Shown: piece after piece, positions 11,243-21,274 of the stretch
How the letters are laid out: the number at the start of each line of letters is the position of its first letter
How positions within the stretch are numbered: position 1 is the stretch's first letter
Assembly (NCBI GenBank): GCA_033297075.1
Contig: MU858140.1
Span: forward strand, 86,708-150,707
DNA length: 64,000 nt
Direction of reading: 5' to 3'
From: Rhypophila decipiens
Taxonomy: Eukaryota; Ascomycota; Sordariomycetes; Sordariales; Naviculisporaceae
Program-made: the position numbers and the translations under genes
The notes under the pieces: generated by a model
The model's database searches: none
Told to the model about the DNA's origin: nothing
Seen by the model: only the letters and a program-made list of their open reading frames with translations

Positions 11243-13984
11243 ATGGGGCTGAGAATCACGACTTGGAACGGTGAGAACTCTCCCTTGCTTGAACCGTGCT
11301 CACCAGTGTAGCTGACTTTGGGTAGTGAATGGCATAAGGTTCGCTTCAGTTCAGATTCATTCCTCTCGCTCTGGAATCAGAAACTCGGGTTGCTCACCAC
11401 TTCGCAGGAATCCGTTCAACTACCAGCCATGGCGAGAGACTCGCACGTTTCAGGTGAGAAATTGTTGGCTATCTTCTATTTGTATCAAGATCCTAACATC
11501 TCAAAGGCAATGTTCGATACTCTCGAGGCAGACATCGTCGTCATGCAAGAGACAAAGATTCAGCGAAAAGATCTTCAAGATGACATGGTCCTTGTGCCTG
11601 GTTGGGATGTCTACTTTAGTCTTCCTAGATACAAGAAAGGTACAACTTTGCGGTCTGTCTCCCACTCTATTTCGCGATCTAACTTCTTCCCGTTTGGCAG
11701 GTTACTCTGGAGTCGCCATTTATACCCGTTCTTCCAAATGCTGCCCCATTCGCGCCGAAGAGGGCATCACCGGAGTATTATGCCCACCTCGTTCATCCAC
11801 GAAATATCGAGATCTTCCACCTGAGCGACAGATTGGCGGGTATCCGAAAGAAGATCAACTCTCCTCGGAGCTGGACGAGGCGGTCTTGGACTCGGAGGGG
11901 CGCTGTGTTGTTCTCGAGTTTCCAGCTTTCGTCTTGATCGGCGTTTACTGTCCTGCTGCCAGGGATGATACTAGAACCGAGTTTCGCGAAAGTTTCCAAG
12001 AAGCACTCGACTTTCGCGTTCGAAACCTAGTCGCAATGGGCAAACAGGTCTTTCTCTGCGGTGATCTCAACATCATACGCTCTGGGTTGGACACCGCTGG
12101 CCTGCTCGAGAGCCTCCGCAAGGAAGGGATGTCACTCGACGACTACTTCTCCATGCCTTCACGTCGATTCCTCAACCAGCTGGTATTTGGGGGCGATGTG
12201 TTTGGGGACAGAGACGAAGGACGAGAGCAGCCTGTGATGTGGGATTTGTGCAGAGAATTCCACCCAGACCGCACTGGCATGTACACTTGTTGGGAGGTCA
12301 AGAAGAATGCCAGGCCAGGGAACTATGGCAGTCGAATTGACTATGTTCTGTGCACCTCTGGCATCAAAGACTGGTTCATTGACGCCAACATCCAGGAAGG
12401 CCTTCTCGGTTCTGACCATTGCCCAGTTTACGCTACCCTTTCTGACAACGTCACCAAAGATGGAGCGCCAATACCCATCACAGACCTGATGAACCCTGAG
12501 GGGATGTTTAAAGACGGTGTGCGCCAGCGCGAGTGGACGAACAAAGACTTACTTCCTCTCTCTGCAAAGCTTATTCCAGAATTCAACAACCGCCGAAGCA
12601 TTCGTGACATGTTTTCCAGAGCCTCTTCGATTTCCCAAACCAAGTTTCCTTCGACGCCCACAGGTAGCGAGGCGCAAAGCGGCGCCGCTGCTAAGGATGA
12701 GTTCTTGAGCGCTTCTTCGCTTGGAGATCAGTCGCAAGATACTGTCATCTCAGTACCACAGTCAACAAATCCAACTCCGCTAATCTCGGCCAGCTCGCAA
12801 TCCCAAAAAGCCAGCATACCCAAGCGGCAAGCCGAGGCAAGCACATCTTCCAACCGCCCCCAGAAGAAGACCAAAGCCTCACTCAGCAAAGAACCCTCGG
12901 GTAAATCAGGACCTGGGAATGGCCAGCGCACCCTGATGGGCTTCTTCAAGCCCAAGAATCCTCCGCCCAGTCCCAGTTCTGCCAAAGGACCAGAAAGCAC
13001 AAACAATGCGGCAGATCTTTCCGAACCGGCTTCTACACAAGTTTCCGTCCCCGGTAGTCTGGAAACAACACAATCCAACAACCAGGCATCCTCAGCGTCA
13101 GATAACACATTCGGGGACCTGTCTGGAGAGAGCAGCACCATAATCTCGCCGCAGAAGGAGAAAGCTTTCGTTGACCCGATTCAAAGCAAGGAGTCCTGGG
13201 CCAAGCTCCTTGGAAAGAGGATTCTTCCCAAATGCGAACATGGCGACGACTGCCAGACCATGACCACCAAGAAGCGTGGTGTTAACAGCGGTAAGTTAGC
13301 TGCTCTCCTCCCTTTGCTTTTTCTGTTCCCTCCTGCTCTTGCCTACGCTTGCGCTCTTCGCCGGCGCGTCTCGTGGGTCGGGCGGCTTCTCTGCTCCTCA
13401 AGCCCATAACAGCCTCCGTCTGCCCTCGCGCGCAAGACATACCGCACCCAACAATCTTGTGCCCACTCCCTCCATGGCAAGTTGTCTCTTCCAGAGGTGG
13501 TTATCCCTACCCTTCGCGCAGATTACCGCACCCAACATCTCCTACCCATTCTCTCCATGACAAGTTGTCTCTTTCAAAAGGCAGGCAGGCTACCCCTGCC
13601 CTTCTAACTCCCTTCCTCCACATCCCAAGCCCAAGCACAAAAGCACTATACCATTCTAGGTTGGCCCCATAACCTAGCCTCAAGCTAATGTCCCCCATCT
13701 CCACCACCGTTCCACAAAACCCGAAGCCGCAAGCGGCGGGCCGTTGATCCCCACACAAGTGTAACCTTCTCCAAGAACAAGACCAAGGATCCCCCAACCA
13801 AGCTTATTCCAACGACAAACAACAAACAAAGCTGACTCATCTTGCCCCTTTTTCTTCTCTTCCAGGCCGATCCTTCTACGTATGTCCCCGCCCGCTAGGT
13901 CCATCAGGCGACAAAGAAGTAGGCACAGAGTTTCGCTGTCGGACATTTATATGGAGCAGTGATTGGAGTGGTCGGCAGACATAG
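11243..13984 (+). CDS. APN2: AP endonuclease 2 (DNA base-excision repair)
   Basis: APN2 cleaves DNA at abasic sites and trims 3' blocks. Exons 11243-11270, 11326-11338, 11408-11453, 11507-11639, 11701-13290 and 13866-13984 give 642 aa. Exon 2 is a 13-nt microexon that rebuilds the conserved start (TTWNVNGIRNPFNYQPW). Exonuclease-endonuclease-phosphatase residues are visible: the Mg-binding Glu in VMQETKIQ, the DLNI, IDYVLC and SDHCPVY motifs. A PIP box, QRTLMGFF, lies in the linker at about 12925 and would bind PCNA. The C-terminus is a zf-GRF finger (KCEHGDDC, then FYVCPRP, then FRCRTFIWSSDW). Its codons are split by a 575-nt intron (13291-13865) holding a tandem duplication. APN2 is the standard MAT neighbour. 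Confidence 0.94.
13429..13604 (+). repeat. Tandem duplication inside the last APN2 intron
   Basis: Two imperfect copies, 13429-13514 and 13515-13604, both run from CGCGCA through TACCGCACCCAACA, then TCTCCATG.CAAGTTGTCTCT-like sequence, to CCCTGCCCTTC or CCCTACCCTTC. They differ by substitutions and small gaps. The duplication largely explains why this intron is far longer than the others in the gene. Confidence 0.75.
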
Positions 13985-15012
13985 CCAGAGTCAGAGAAGC
14001 GGCCAGGTTGGACTTGCTTCTCTCCCTCAAGGGATATATACATATATACAGTCTCATATATACATATATACAGTCTCATATATACATATATACAGTCTTG
14101 AGCGCTGTTATTGTGGGTTCATGGCTGATAAGAAGCACAAGATACAATACTCAGGTAGAGAAAGCCGTCTGCCTGCTTTCCAATGCATGGCGTATCTGTC
14201 TATCCATCTTTACTGTCCGACCTAGTATTGTCTCCCTGGGATGTGGTGTTCTTCGTGCGTTGAAACGCTGCCTCCATGAAATAGAAAATTGTCTCGATGG
14301 AGCATGCGTTCATCTCTTCCCATTCACCCCGTCCACCCATCGTCCCTGTAGTATTCCGTTGCGATATTGTCAACAACCAGTGGGTCCAGGGGGCGGCGCG
14401 GTGCTCAATTGACCTCAAATCTCTGGGCATTGGTGGAGAACGTCTTTCACAGTACGGCCCAGGTCTGGGATACCTGAAGCTGTCTATATCTCGGTCGGGG
14501 AAAACTGGGAAGCTGGAAAAGATAAAGGATAACTCTTCGTATAGTGTGCCCCCTGATGAAACGTGGACTGGTAGGAGGAACAGCTGGTGTAAGGCGGGTG
14601 AACACGGTGATTATATCCAGGTTAGGGAGAAGAGTTATGTTATATGCATTCATTGATTTACGGTATTCTGCTAGTCAGGGTTGTCCCTTTGAATGCCATT
14701 GATCTCTCTCATCTTATCAAATAAACCCCTAAAAGCTGCAATCCACCCAGAGGACTCCATTCTGGCAAGCGATAAAACATAGACCCCGATATCTAATGTT
14801 GTAACTAGGTCATGTTGGTGATTGTTTGTCGAGATTCCTAAGTTTTCCAACTGCATCATGCAGATAGGCACGACCACACTTTCCCTATCTGTAATGGAAA
14901 GACATGATCCTAGAAGCCAGCTATCCAGGATTGCTTGGTTGACATGAACTCCCTGTCTCCAAACATCAACCAAAGTCATTCGTCACACGGAAAGTTGAAT
15001 TCGACGGAAGTC
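13985..15012. other. Intergenic region between APN2 and MAT1-1-3
   Basis: About 1.0 kb is convergent between APN2 (+) and MAT1-1-3 (-). It holds the 22-bp tandem repeat at 14034-14099 and one 102-codon minus-strand open frame at 14979-14671 that I cannot assign to any family. Nothing else is seen. Confidence 0.4.
14034..14099 (+). repeat. Three tandem copies of a 22-bp A/T-rich unit
   Basis: The unit ATATATACATATATACAGTC + TC occurs at 14034-14055, 14056-14077 and 14078-14099. The first two are identical and the third ends TT instead of TC. It lies 50 bp after the APN2 stop, in its likely 3' untranslated or downstream region. Confidence 0.9.
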
Positions 15013-15719
15013 TTAGTGGCCCGAAAGAATGAGGCGCTCGGCGATATGCATTCCGCGGAGAATAGGACGGGGCCTGGCACCAGTGGGCTCGTGGACGCGT
15101 CGGGCTTCGTAACGGTATTCCGGATGCTTCTTTCGGTGACGCTCTTCCTCAACCCTGGAAAGTTGTTGGAAATGGGCCTTGACACGGGCCGACTCAGTGC
15201 GCCAAAGGCTCCCGACAATTTGGGCTGAGAAAAGTTAGCTGACGTATCTCGAGGGAGAGTTAGGGAACCTACAAATGCTTCCAGCAGTGAGGCTTGGGTT
15301 CTCAGTACGCAACTTCTTGCTCATCCACTGACGGTAAAGAATGAAGGAGTTTCGGGGTCTAGGGACACGAATGCCGACATCTGAATGGGTTAGATTATTG
15401 CACGAAGGTTTAGAGGAGAGGAAAGTCTTACCGTTGGCATCGTCCTCCAGAGGGATGGCATTGAAGTCCTCATTGTAGACACCGACATTGGCCATGTTGT
15501 CTCCGAGTATGTTGAATTGAGTGCCACTAGATATCGTCAGCTCAAGGTTGGAACTGTTAGAGAGGAATGGAGTTCTTACAAAGGGTCAAAGTTCTCAATG
15601 GCAAGTGGATCGGCGAAAGTGCTACCGATAGTGAACTCGAATGGGGCCGCAGTGACCTCGGGAACCGTCATTGGGACAGAGGAAATGTCGACAATAGCGG
15701 GTGACTGATTGGTATTCAT
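15013..15719 (-). CDS. MAT1-1-3: Mating-type protein MAT1-1-3 (HMG box)
   Basis: This is an HMG-box transcription factor of the MAT1-1 idiomorph, acting in sexual development. Exons 15719-15580, 15526-15432, 15380-15273 and 15224-15013 give 184 aa with all splice sites GT-AG. The MATA-type HMG box spans about residues 83-158. It begins [20 protein letters not shown], continues through [19 protein letters not shown], and ends in the basic [16 protein letters not shown]. The third intron splits the Ser codon after GSI with one base before the intron, the position typical of MAT HMG genes and shared with MAT1-2-1 here. The start at 15719 requires the first exon, which has no in-frame stop and joins cleanly. 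It is divergent from MAT1-1-2, with 543 bp between starts. Confidence 0.92.
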
Positions 15720-16262
15720 GGTGAAGATCAAGAAAGGAATGCAATTGAGGTGCAAAGAATATTTATTGTGCTGCGGGTTGCGAATTAATTGGCTGTGTTG
15801 TCGACTGTTGCGTTGCTCGAGGTGGAAATGTGTGGGAATTTAGGAAGAGAGTTGGTTTGTGGTTTGGGAAAAGGTTTTTGAGGGGTGACGACACAGAGAG
15901 GAAGGGACGGAAAAGTTTTTGCGGTTGGTGCAGAAACGTGAGGGTTGCCATCAGCGAACAATCGGAAGGTGCGACTGGTCTGATGAAGGAGCTGCCCCGC
16001 TGGTGGGAAGCAATTGTGAGGTTGAGATGACAGATGCTGCTTAGCATTGTTCTCATTACACCGCCCGCCCAACTGAAGAACAATCATAACGGAAACTGAC
16101 TTTGGTGGAGACTGCTGCCTTGTACTCCGTATGAGCTCTTTAAATATCTCGTTCCTCCTATGCTGATCCAATTCCTTACCGATAAACCATCTCTAACCTC
16201 ACCGTCTACTTGTCAGAACCAAATCTGAAAGATAAACGACAAATAGCAGAGTGGCCTCCATC
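15720..16262. promoter_or_regulatory. Shared divergent promoter of MAT1-1-3 and MAT1-1-2
   Basis: 543 bp separate the start codons of the two divergent MAT1-1 genes. No coding exon is supported. Both genes therefore probably share upstream control. I see no site I can name with confidence. Confidence 0.45.
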
Positions 16263-17732
16263 ATGGAAAACCAAAACCAATCAACCCCTACTGGACCGGC
16301 ATCTCATGCTTCTTCGAGTGTCACCAATACGCAGAACAAGGAAACTCTCGACAGGGTATGTTCAAATTCTCCCGGACATAGAAATGCTTGAGAGCCTGCT
16401 ACTGACAAATAAACAACCCAATAGATGCTGAGTCGTTTTACCGCCGCTATAGTCCGAAAGCCAATCGAGAATAATATCGAGGAGTTCCAAGCTGCTCTGG
16501 CGGAATTCTTCCAGAAAACGGCAGTGTTCTTGCACAGCTCCAAGATCATCAACATCTATGGTGCGTCGACGATCATGGATGACCATACTATTGTTGATGC
16601 TGCCAACCGCTTGATCCAATCTTCTGAATTTATAATCTATTATCTCACATTTATGGGTGAGAAAACCGGTTTGCCATCAGGAGGTGATCCGCCCTTGGAA
16701 TCGGAGGTGACCGCCGCTCGCGAGTGGGCAAAGATTCTTCTCAACGCATTCAAAGCCTTGAAGAAGGTAGAGAGATCTGCAGGTGGTCTTCAAGGACTCA
16801 AGCCAAGTTACTGGGTCTCGGTCAAGGACGGCAAGATCATGTATCACAAACGTTCAGGCGAGTGGGTTGATCTCACTGTCGAACACCCAGCTCTTCGGAA
16901 CCCAGGAACACAGTGGCACAAGTGGTTTACAGGCAGCAATCAAGCCATCAACGATCGGTGCCAATTTTCTAACCAATTCCGGCCCAACTTTTCGGTCCTC
17001 TTTCCCAGCACAGCGAATTTTGTTCCTCAGTATTTGGCCACACATTTTCGTCACTTCGATGCCGCCTTCAACCATGTAAGTAAATCGAACTCGATTTAGT
17101 TTCCAAGCTAACATCTTCTACAGACCAATTGCAAAGTTATCGATGAAGGACTGAGACTCGTAAGTGACCGAATCCCTCTTTCTCGTGGACGTGTACTTAC
17201 AAGTTTAGGCCGACGTTTCCGCCCTCTTTGCCATAGCCGTTGATAATTGGATGGACCCTGAGCATAATGGGTTCACCAGCCGGCCATCATTTAACCCGCG
17301 CCAAAACTCCTTGGTGAGTTTCTCTCTGAGAACCTGAGCGTCAAACATTCCACTGACCGCTTCTCTTTATAGAGCATTCGTCCTCAGTCCACCACGTCTG
17401 GTCAACTGCCCTTCGAAGAGCTGAACTTCACTATCAACCAGAGCGCAATGGACGGCACTTTTATCTGGGCCAATGAGTACCCTCAGATACGCAGGGAGGT
17501 CCGCATCACTGCATATCATTATTACTCTGACTGTTGCGACTACGACACGAATTACGACGATAACTGGCGGGGTAGCCGCGAATGGAATGAGGCCCAGAGC
17601 CTTCGTGGTCTTCAAGTCTATATGAGTGATTCTGACGCCGATGCCCTTGTGGAGCAGCAGGAGGAGGAGGACTTGTACGGAGAGGACGATGATGATGATA
17701 TCTGTGACGGTGAAGACATGGATGCGCTCTAG
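16263..17732 (+). CDS. MAT1-1-2: Mating-type protein MAT1-1-2
   Basis: This is a MAT1-1 idiomorph protein of Sordariomycete type, needed for fruiting-body development in the species studied; its biochemical function is not known. Five exons (16263-16355, 16425-17075, 17124-17159, 17209-17313, 17373-17732) join in phase 0 throughout and give 414 aa. Visible family-like features are the helical N-terminal half, the central KPSYWVSVKDGK and HPALRNPG stretch (the His-Pro-Gly region that names the HPG domain), and aromatic conserved blocks. The C-terminus is a strongly acidic tail (EQQEEEDLYGEDDDDD). Assignment rests on this resemblance, its length and its place between MAT1-1-3 and MAT1-1-1, which is the usual order. 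The short third exon (36 nt) encodes TNCKVIDEGLRL. Confidence 0.88.
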
Positions 17733-18630
17733 ATGCGCAGCAAGGGCAGAAACATTTCAAATGGTTGAGTAAGATCTGGGAACTCCGAGGGAGGATGAGT
17801 TAGATGCTTAAAAACATTAACTGCCCGTTAAACACCGAAATGAGAATCCATGCTATAACCAAAGTAATGATAACTGGCATTGTGGACATGATAGCGTGAC
17901 CTTACGCACGATGCAGCCTTATCAGCCCTTCCATTCGTATACCGTCAATTTGACGAAATAATATAATAAGCGGACTGGCCTTTCGAAAGATGTTGGACAC
18001 TACCAAAGAGCACACCAGTGAAATTCGGAGTATCTTATATTAAGATAAGTTAAGATAAGAAGCTTGGATACAAATGCATTTCGTCACTTGCGGTTTCTTG
18101 TGTACAAACCGCAATGCCATATAACTATTTTATGTACATGTATCGTGCGGCCCACATTTCTGGTGGCAAATGTGTGACACTACCTTGAATGGTGGCGCCC
18201 AGGAGACCAAAGGCAACAGGAATTCTGAAAGCAATGACAATTTAATAGATATGATTGGAAGAATGTCTCACTGGGCAGAATAAAACTTAGTTCTCCTCGA
18301 AATATTTCTACATGCAACAGTTTTAAATTCTAGGTATGCAAAGGATTGGAAGGTCAGTTTTGGATGCCAGAAGTATTAAATGTACGCAAAGGTGACGGAT
18401 GACAAGGAGGTTACAGGGATAAATTTATGAGGGGTGGCTTTAGTGGGCTTCCATTGGTCAAAGGAGAGGTTGTCGAAGAGGTTCTTTGTTGGAATGAGGA
18501 ATTTCGGTACAAAAGCACAACCTTACTCCTAATCATCTAACGCCGTCCCCTACCTTTATCCATATACTGATTTCTTGGAAGGGAACTCATCCACTGACCT
18601 TAGGAACCTGAAGTGCTTCAGACCTAGGAA
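17733..18630. other. Intergenic region between MAT1-1-2 and MAT1-1-1
   Basis: About 900 bp hold the 3' end of MAT1-1-2 and the promoter of MAT1-1-1. A short TAAGATAAG-type repetition is seen near 18040-18060. No gene or RNA is recognised. Confidence 0.4.
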
Positions 18631-19741
18631 ATGAATTCCTTGATCACCACTTCTTCCAGGAACGAGATTTCAATGGTTGGCGTGGATACTCGAACGGCGG
18701 TTCAAGGTCAAGGTCAAGTCGGGCAAGTCACAGCGAAGAAAAAAGTGAACGGGTTTATGGGATTTCGAAGTAGGTCAGGTATCACGTTGTTTGCACTGTC
18801 TCCAAGCTAATTTTGTCTAGCATACTATTCGTCCATCTTCTCGCAATTTCCTCAGAGGGGACGGTCTCCATTATTGACCCAGCTATGGAGGCAAGATCCG
18901 TTTCATAACGAATGGGATTTCCTGTGTGCCGTCTACTCTGCTATCCGGTCGTTTCTAGATGAAGAGAACCTCTCGTTCAAAGACTGGATCAATTCCGCTG
19001 CCACTCACCTGGGCATCATCTCCAGAGACAAGTACATGGAGGCACTTGGCTGGCAACTCGAACGCTGCGACGACGGAACGAACAAACTACTGCGTACGAT
19101 GACATCTCCTATCAAGAATTGTATTCAGCCCACGAACGGACTGGGACTCTTTAACAGCTGCCTGTCTGCCGGTCTTCAGGTCAACAATGCGAGGCCAATC
19201 ATCTCTAAGTTATCGGATCTAAGCTTCGATGTTATTTGCATGACAACGCAGCCCGCTCATATACCAACTCGATCTCGCTTCGCAACTAGCCCCTGTAAGA
19301 CCAATAGGAAGAAGGCTGGAACGCCCAGCCACGCTATCCCGGCATTCTTACCAGGTACACAGTGCCTTCCCATTGTTGAAAGCGATGGGGTTGGAATCGA
19401 TGAGATCAATGGATTTTTCTACCCGGACTATTCGCAACCCTACGAAGCTCTTGACACTGAGACTTTTTTCGCAATGCATGGCTCCAATATCGATGCAATG
19501 CTCGGCACCATTCTGAACGACGAGAATGTTGGGCATCCAGATATCAGTGGTTCGAATGACGGTAGTTTCTTCGATATGAGCCTTCACATCGACTGCTCGG
19601 CTCTAGGTAAGAAGATATGTTCAACCAAAGACAAGAATAAGTTAACCATGCATGTTAGGCTATGAAAGTGGACATCTACTGCAGGATGTTGAGGTGGAAT
19701 ATCCGTATAGCCACGGCTATACTGGGCCGAATGGGCATTAG
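18631..19741 (+). CDS. MAT1-1-1: Mating-type protein MAT1-1-1 (alpha-box transcription factor)
   Basis: This is the alpha-box regulator that defines MAT1-1 identity, controlling pheromone and receptor genes and fertilisation. Exons 18631-18769, 18821-19606 and 19659-19741 give 335 aa. The alpha box starts at about residue 36 with KKKVNGFMGFRTYYS. It continues through LLTQLWRQDPFHNEWDFLC, then LGIISRDKYMEALGW, with the trailing ARPIISKLSDLSFDVICM motif. The first intron (51 nt) splits the codon after GFR, a position known for alpha-box genes. The final 52-nt intron was placed because reading through would replace the C-terminus with an unrelated tail. No frameshift or premature stop is seen. 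It is convergent with MAT1-2-1, with direct repeat copy A between them. Confidence 0.95.
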
Positions 19742-21274
19742 ACGTGTCAACCCACAGAACACCCCTTTTAGTACTCCCTGACGGCGAGGAGAAGCTATCA
19801 ACGTTTCACACGGCACTACGGATAGAATAAGCGGTGCAACAAATACCGAAATTAATGATTTCTGAGAATGGGTAAGATGGCTTGTACCACAGGTCAGGTG
19901 CAAGAATAGCTTAAGATTCAAGTTTAAGTTTCTCCTTTCAAAATCTATTATAGCGGAGATGCTTCTCATTATTCAGTACGCGAATAATACCAACCAGATT
20001 CGTTGACTGTCATACGGTAAATGTTCAGTCACCTCTGAATGTGACCTGTCGTCTGGATAAACAACATCCGGGCGCAAACCCCTGCAATATGCATGCAGCT
20101 GAAGCAAAGTAGTCCAGCCGCCGCTACCAGGGTAGGGTTTAGCTAGCTAGTACATATTGGGCTACCTGCAGTGTGGCGCACCGATTTTCATGTCGATCTC
20201 TGTGTGGGGCACCTTGGAAGTGCGCGCACAGGCAGCCGAACAACTCCACAACTTACCAACTCCGTCCAGGTAAACGGGTAACCCGTACCTAGTGTACGGA
20301 TACCGGTACTCCCACAGTCCACATTTCAAGATAGGTGATCAAGTGTCATCAAGTGATTCATACCCGTGCACGTGCCATGAACCGAAGTTTCCGCACAATC
20401 TGATCGCTTGGTTTTATCATCGGCTTGCTTCCTCACTTTGCATGCTCGGAATTGACCACATATCCTGACTCAACCAAGAAACTTCACCAGTGAGGATGGC
20501 GAATGATCTCTAAAGCTTTCGTCACCAACAGACACCAAACCCAGCTCCGGGCGTGTGAGCAATTCCAGGGTTTCTGGCCCATGCAGTCATTTGATCCCTG
20601 TACGTACATCACTTATCGACCGGTAGTAAACAAAGATCCCTTTTCGGATAGCATTCCCGTAACTTAGTCTACGCTTAACTAGTGAGGTAAGAGCAATCTT
20701 CCCTGTGGTTGCTAGAAGGGGAAGGTTTGGTGGGGTTGGCCCAGCTGGGCCAGCTCCTTCTTTCAGCCACGTACTAGGGCGAGATGGATGTTTTGATAGT
20801 TGTTTCAAGGCTTTCTGCCGTTGTCTGGCTCTTATTACACAGCATGCCCGGGGGAGTATGTCGATTTGATTCGTTGAAGACGAGAATTTTAGCAAACAAC
20901 ATTTTTTGTTTTATTCGTATAGCTTTCCTGAACGGCAAATAGTAAAGCACTTGGACTTAATTAGCCAATGCTGCCGAGAACCCTTTGGACCGGTCCGACG
21001 ATGCATACCCCCGTCTACGCACTGAAGCGTATCCTGACGACGGTCTACTTCAAGCCCATGGAAAAGTTAGGGCACGTATTGTTAGACTTAGGAAATTCGT
21101 TCACTCATACATCACTAAACAGAAAGGTTTGAGTGTTAGTATGATCATGAGGATAGTCTCATTGGGAACCAGCAGACACTCACCATTATTCATAAAGACA
21201 CATGGCTAGCTTCTTCTTGAGCTCAAGCACAGACAGCCATAAGAGTCCAAAGTCGTCAAGTCGTTGTGTGCATT
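19742..21274. other. Convergent MAT1-1-1 / MAT1-2-1 intergenic region
   Basis: Besides direct repeat copy A (20041-21028), the flanks 19742-20040 and 21029-21274 hold the 3' regions of the two convergent genes. No gene or RNA is recognised. Confidence 0.5.
20041..21028 (+). repeat. Direct repeat copy A, between MAT1-1-1 and MAT1-2-1
   Basis: This segment matches 24191-25370 in the same orientation. It opens with GTGACCTGTCGTCTGGATAA and the next six bases, identical in both copies. Other matching landmarks, in order, are TGCAGTGTGGCGCAC, GTACCTAGTGTACG, CGTCACCAACAGACA, GAGCAATCTTCCCTGT, AGAAGGGGAAGGTTT, CAGCCACGTACT, AGTATGTCGAT, GACGAGAATTTTAGCAAA, GGCAAATAGTAAAGCACT and ACCGGTCCGACGAT. 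In one 55-base stretch (from TAACTAGT, near 20676) I count 49 matches, with five of six differences being transitions. Copy A lacks about 190 bp present in copy B. No coding sequence is seen. Confidence 0.9.

Noticed and set aside
13963..14412. 149-codon plus-strand frame after APN2
   Set aside because: It overlaps the APN2 stop in another frame and reads through the 22-bp repeat as an IYTYIQS-type repeat. No support as a gene.
18874..19665. MAT1-1-1 starting at 18874 as a single-exon gene
   Set aside because: That start lacks the first part of the alpha box. Joining 18631-18769 to 18821 restores the conserved KKKVNGFMGFR region, and the read-through C-terminus is replaced by a spliced exon.
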